Of a DNA stretch of 33,556 nucleotides, positions 31,783 through 33,556 are shown in pieces. The DNA is taken from the NCBI GenBank assembly GCA_030606265.1, contig JAUWGT010000006.1, positions 1 through 33,556 on the forward strand. Reading direction: 5' to 3'. Each line of letters starts with the position of its first letter. Within the stretch, counting starts at the first letter, position 1. The notes beneath the pieces were generated by a model. That model did not search any database, was not told the origin of the DNA, and saw only the letters and a list, made by a program, of their open reading frames with translations. The DNA is from Candidatus Stahliibacteriota bacterium. GTDB lineage: Bacteria > Hydrothermota > Tepidihabitantia > SM23-42. The position numbers and the translations under genes were made by a program.

Positions 31783-33556
31783 CTACCTTAACAATATTAC
31801 TTTCTTAAGCAGAGACTGATCCAAAAACTCCAATTCAGCAAAATAAACACCGGCAGAAACTTTCCGACCACAGTTGTCATCGCCGAGCCATATTACTTGG
31901 TTAAATGGTTGTATGGTTAGATTATTAAATTCCTTAACAAGCCGACCAGCAACATCGAATATTTTCAACGATTGATTTTGTGCCTTGTATCCTCCGCCCG
32001 CTACATTCCATTTTATCTCTACTGCGTTTAAAAATGGGTTTGGATGGACGTACATGCCAAAACTTATGGACTTAGTGATGTTATCGTGAGCATCCAAGAT
32101 GCTCAAATTCCCTGATCGATATGTACCAGTGTTATAGGAATCATACCGAAATTTTGGCCACTCAACCGCCGCTGTCTCAAGGTCAAAAACTGAAAAGGTG
32201 TAGTCATTTCCACCAGTCATTAATTCTAATCGACCATCAAGATCAATATCGAACATTGCGGCCGATGACTCGATACGATTGCCAAACTGAATAGGAAAAC
32301 CAGATGCCTGTGCACCATTCTTCTTATAGGCGTAGACGTTCCAGTCAACCGACCCGAGTACCACCTCAAAATCATTGTTGCCATCGACATCTCCAACTAC
32401 TGGTAATTTTGCATCATGAGTAATATCAGGAAAACCAACCAGGGTATTACCCAAGGAATCCAAGACCGTAAAACCTGATTTATAAGAGCATATTATTTCA
32501 GGTCTATCATCTCCTGTTATATCAGCGATGATCGGACTCCCTTCAATATCAGCAACATCACCTATCGGATTAAACCATTTAATTGAACCATCCACGTCTA
32601 CCAGGTAAACACCTTCTGTATTATCAGCATAAAAACAGATCTCAAGACGCTCGTCACCCAATACATCGCCGAGTACCACAGAGTAAGGTAGACCACCGGA
32701 CTGTATGTAGATAGGAAACGGCGCAAGATAATTACCATACCGATCCCAGACAAATAATGAATCCGAACCACTGCCACCACAACATACAATTTCCATATCA
32801 CCATCACGGTTTATGTCGCCGATAGCCAGTGTACCAAAAGCAATGCCAGGCATATTCTTCAACAATCCATCTGGTGAATATACACCAGTGCCATCATGAT
32901 GAAAAGCATAAATGTCAGAATACAGGGTCCAGATGAATATTTCCAGAGAATCGTCCTCATCAATATCAGTAAGGACAGGCGAGCCAATTATCCTGCCAGA
33001 GACCGATTTTGGCCAACCTGGCAAACACACACCTTGATTATTAATTAAATAAAGATTGTCAGTAGCACGTCGTACTCCAAAGACGATTTCGTATAGACCG
33101 TCGGCATTGACATCGCCCAGGGCCGGTGATGTCCAAACCTCAGCTGGGTGAATGTCGAAAAGTACTCCATCACCTATGACCGGTGTGCCATCATAGTGCC
33201 AGGCATAAACATAGCCTTCCTTACCACAAACCACGATCTCTAAACCAGGATAAAAAGGATCGATATCCGCGAAGTTGGGTGATGAAAACAAAAAGTCGTA
33301 TACTCTTTGCGGCCAGCCCTGAGCAAGCAAAGGGTTTGCCTTACCGCATACAGTATCTGAAGGTATACTGATATTCATCGACGAATCATACGCCACCACA
33401 TAATAATAATAACTGATACCCGGCTGCACTGTATAATCCTGGTAATAACTCACCACACCCAAATAACTACTCAATAAACTATAAGGACCACCCATGGATA
33501 AACCACGGTATACTCGATAACCAGATGCACTTTCATCGGGCAACCACTCTAATGAA
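31783..33556 (-). CDS. Secreted FG-GAP/Fn3 protein with C-terminal sorting module, N-terminus cut by window edge
   Basis: The frame continues past the right edge (SLEWLPDESASGYRVYRG), so the real start is outside. At least 591 residues are seen. First comes the end of an Fn3 domain (ASGYRVYRG, then YYYYVVAYDSS). Six or more FG-GAP/VCBS-like blades follow, with calcium-loop-like motifs: LGDVNADGLYEIVFG, LTDIDEDDSLEIF, IGDINRDGDMEIV, IADITGDDRPEII, VGDVDGNNDFEVV and FDIDLDGRLELM. The C-terminus is a FlgD-like/Por-type sorting module (VHPNPFLNAVEIKW, then LKIFDVAGRLVKEF, SAGVYFAELEF, KKVILLR). It should be exported to the cell surface. The convergent glycosyltransferases are a possible but unproved link to its modification. 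Confidence 0.92.
   Translation of the reverse strand, partial: SLEWLPDESASGYRVYRGLSMGGPYSLLSSYLGVVSYYQDYTVQPGISYYYYVVAYDSSMNISIPSDTVCGKANPLLAQGWPQRVYDFLFSSPNFADIDPFYPGLEIVVCGKEGYVYAWHYDGTPVIGDGVLFDIHPAEVWTSPALGDVNADGLYEIVFGVRRATDNLYLINNQGVCLPGWPKSVSGRIIGSPVLTDIDEDDSLEIFIWTLYSDIYAFHHDGTGVYSPDGLLKNMPGIAFGTLAIGDINRDGDMEIVCCGGSGSDSLFVWDRYGNYLAPFPIYIQSGGLPYSVVLGDVLGDERLEICFYADNTEGVYLVDVDGSIKWFNPIGDVADIEGSPIIADITGDDRPEIICSYKSGFTVLDSLGNTLVGFPDITHDAKLPVVGDVDGNNDFEVVLGSVDWNVYAYKKNGAQASGFPIQFGNRIESSAAMFDIDLDGRLELMTGGNDYTFSVFDLETAAVEWPKFRYDSYNTGTYRSGNLSILDAHDNITKSISFGMYVHPNPFLNAVEIKWNVAGGGYKAQNQSLKIFDVAGRLVKEFNNLTIQPFNQVIWLGDDNCGRKVSAGVYFAELEFLDQSLLKKVILLR

Overview
The window is a stretch of AT-rich (roughly 40% GC by eye) chromosome from a diderm bacterium. 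BamA, a Skp/OmpH-like protein, a SurA-like foldase and secreted FG-GAP proteins with a C-terminal FlgD/Por-type sorting module point to an outer membrane. That sorting module, the four-helix-bundle (23S-IVP) cassette and the degenerate intergenic word repeats resemble candidate phyla of the FCB/WOR-3 ('Stahlbacteria') type. This placement is an inference from gene style, not from a marker tree. I see no rRNA, tRNA, CRISPR array or transposase.

Layout. 1-1344 (-): 5' part of a secreted ~52-residue-repeat protein, read from a sigma54-like promoter. 1675-7219 (+): clpC-bamA-ompH/CsgG-like, a protein quality-control and outer-membrane assembly operon. 7237-13390 (-): a run reading SurA-like PPIase, galT, glgA, ECF sigma factor, zinc-finger anti-sigma factor and Spy/CpxP-like protein. 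13391-13813: a hairpin-rich spacer. 13814-16697 (+): ABC ATPase, ABC-2 permease and a membrane-anchored TPR protein, with a 23S-IVP-like gene and its inverted-repeat arms inserted between the last two. 16832-22857 (-): FecR-like/TPR protein, DNRLRE-type protein, beta-barrel protein, NtrC-type sigma54 activator, a type IV pilin and a decayed second pilin. 23013-31766 (+): sufS and a small TBP-like protein; a short GlmU-like uridylyltransferase, LytR_C protein, RsfS and ArgRS; a PTS EIIA and a zinc-ribbon protein; two GT-C membrane glycosyltransferases. 31783-33556 (-): the 3' part of an FG-GAP/Fn3 secreted protein.

Regulation is unusually legible. Two genes 17 kb apart (pilin and the left-edge repeat protein) share a near-identical sigma54 promoter and paired TGTC(T/G)CATT boxes with an 18-bp period, placed one helical turn differently. 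An NtrC-type activator lies directly upstream of the pilin. Seven sigma70-like promoters can be read, and all have a 16-nt spacer. In four of them the -10 box ends only 5-8 nt before a start codon that lacks a Shine-Dalgarno, implying leaderless mRNAs.

The least explained material is a set of degenerate 'word' repeats: purine-rich GAAGATATGAAG-like, CCTAAATA-like and AGTTATTGAGTA-like. They sit at gene 3' ends, have become the C-terminal tail of the NtrC-type regulator, and form complementary arms around the IVP-like gene.
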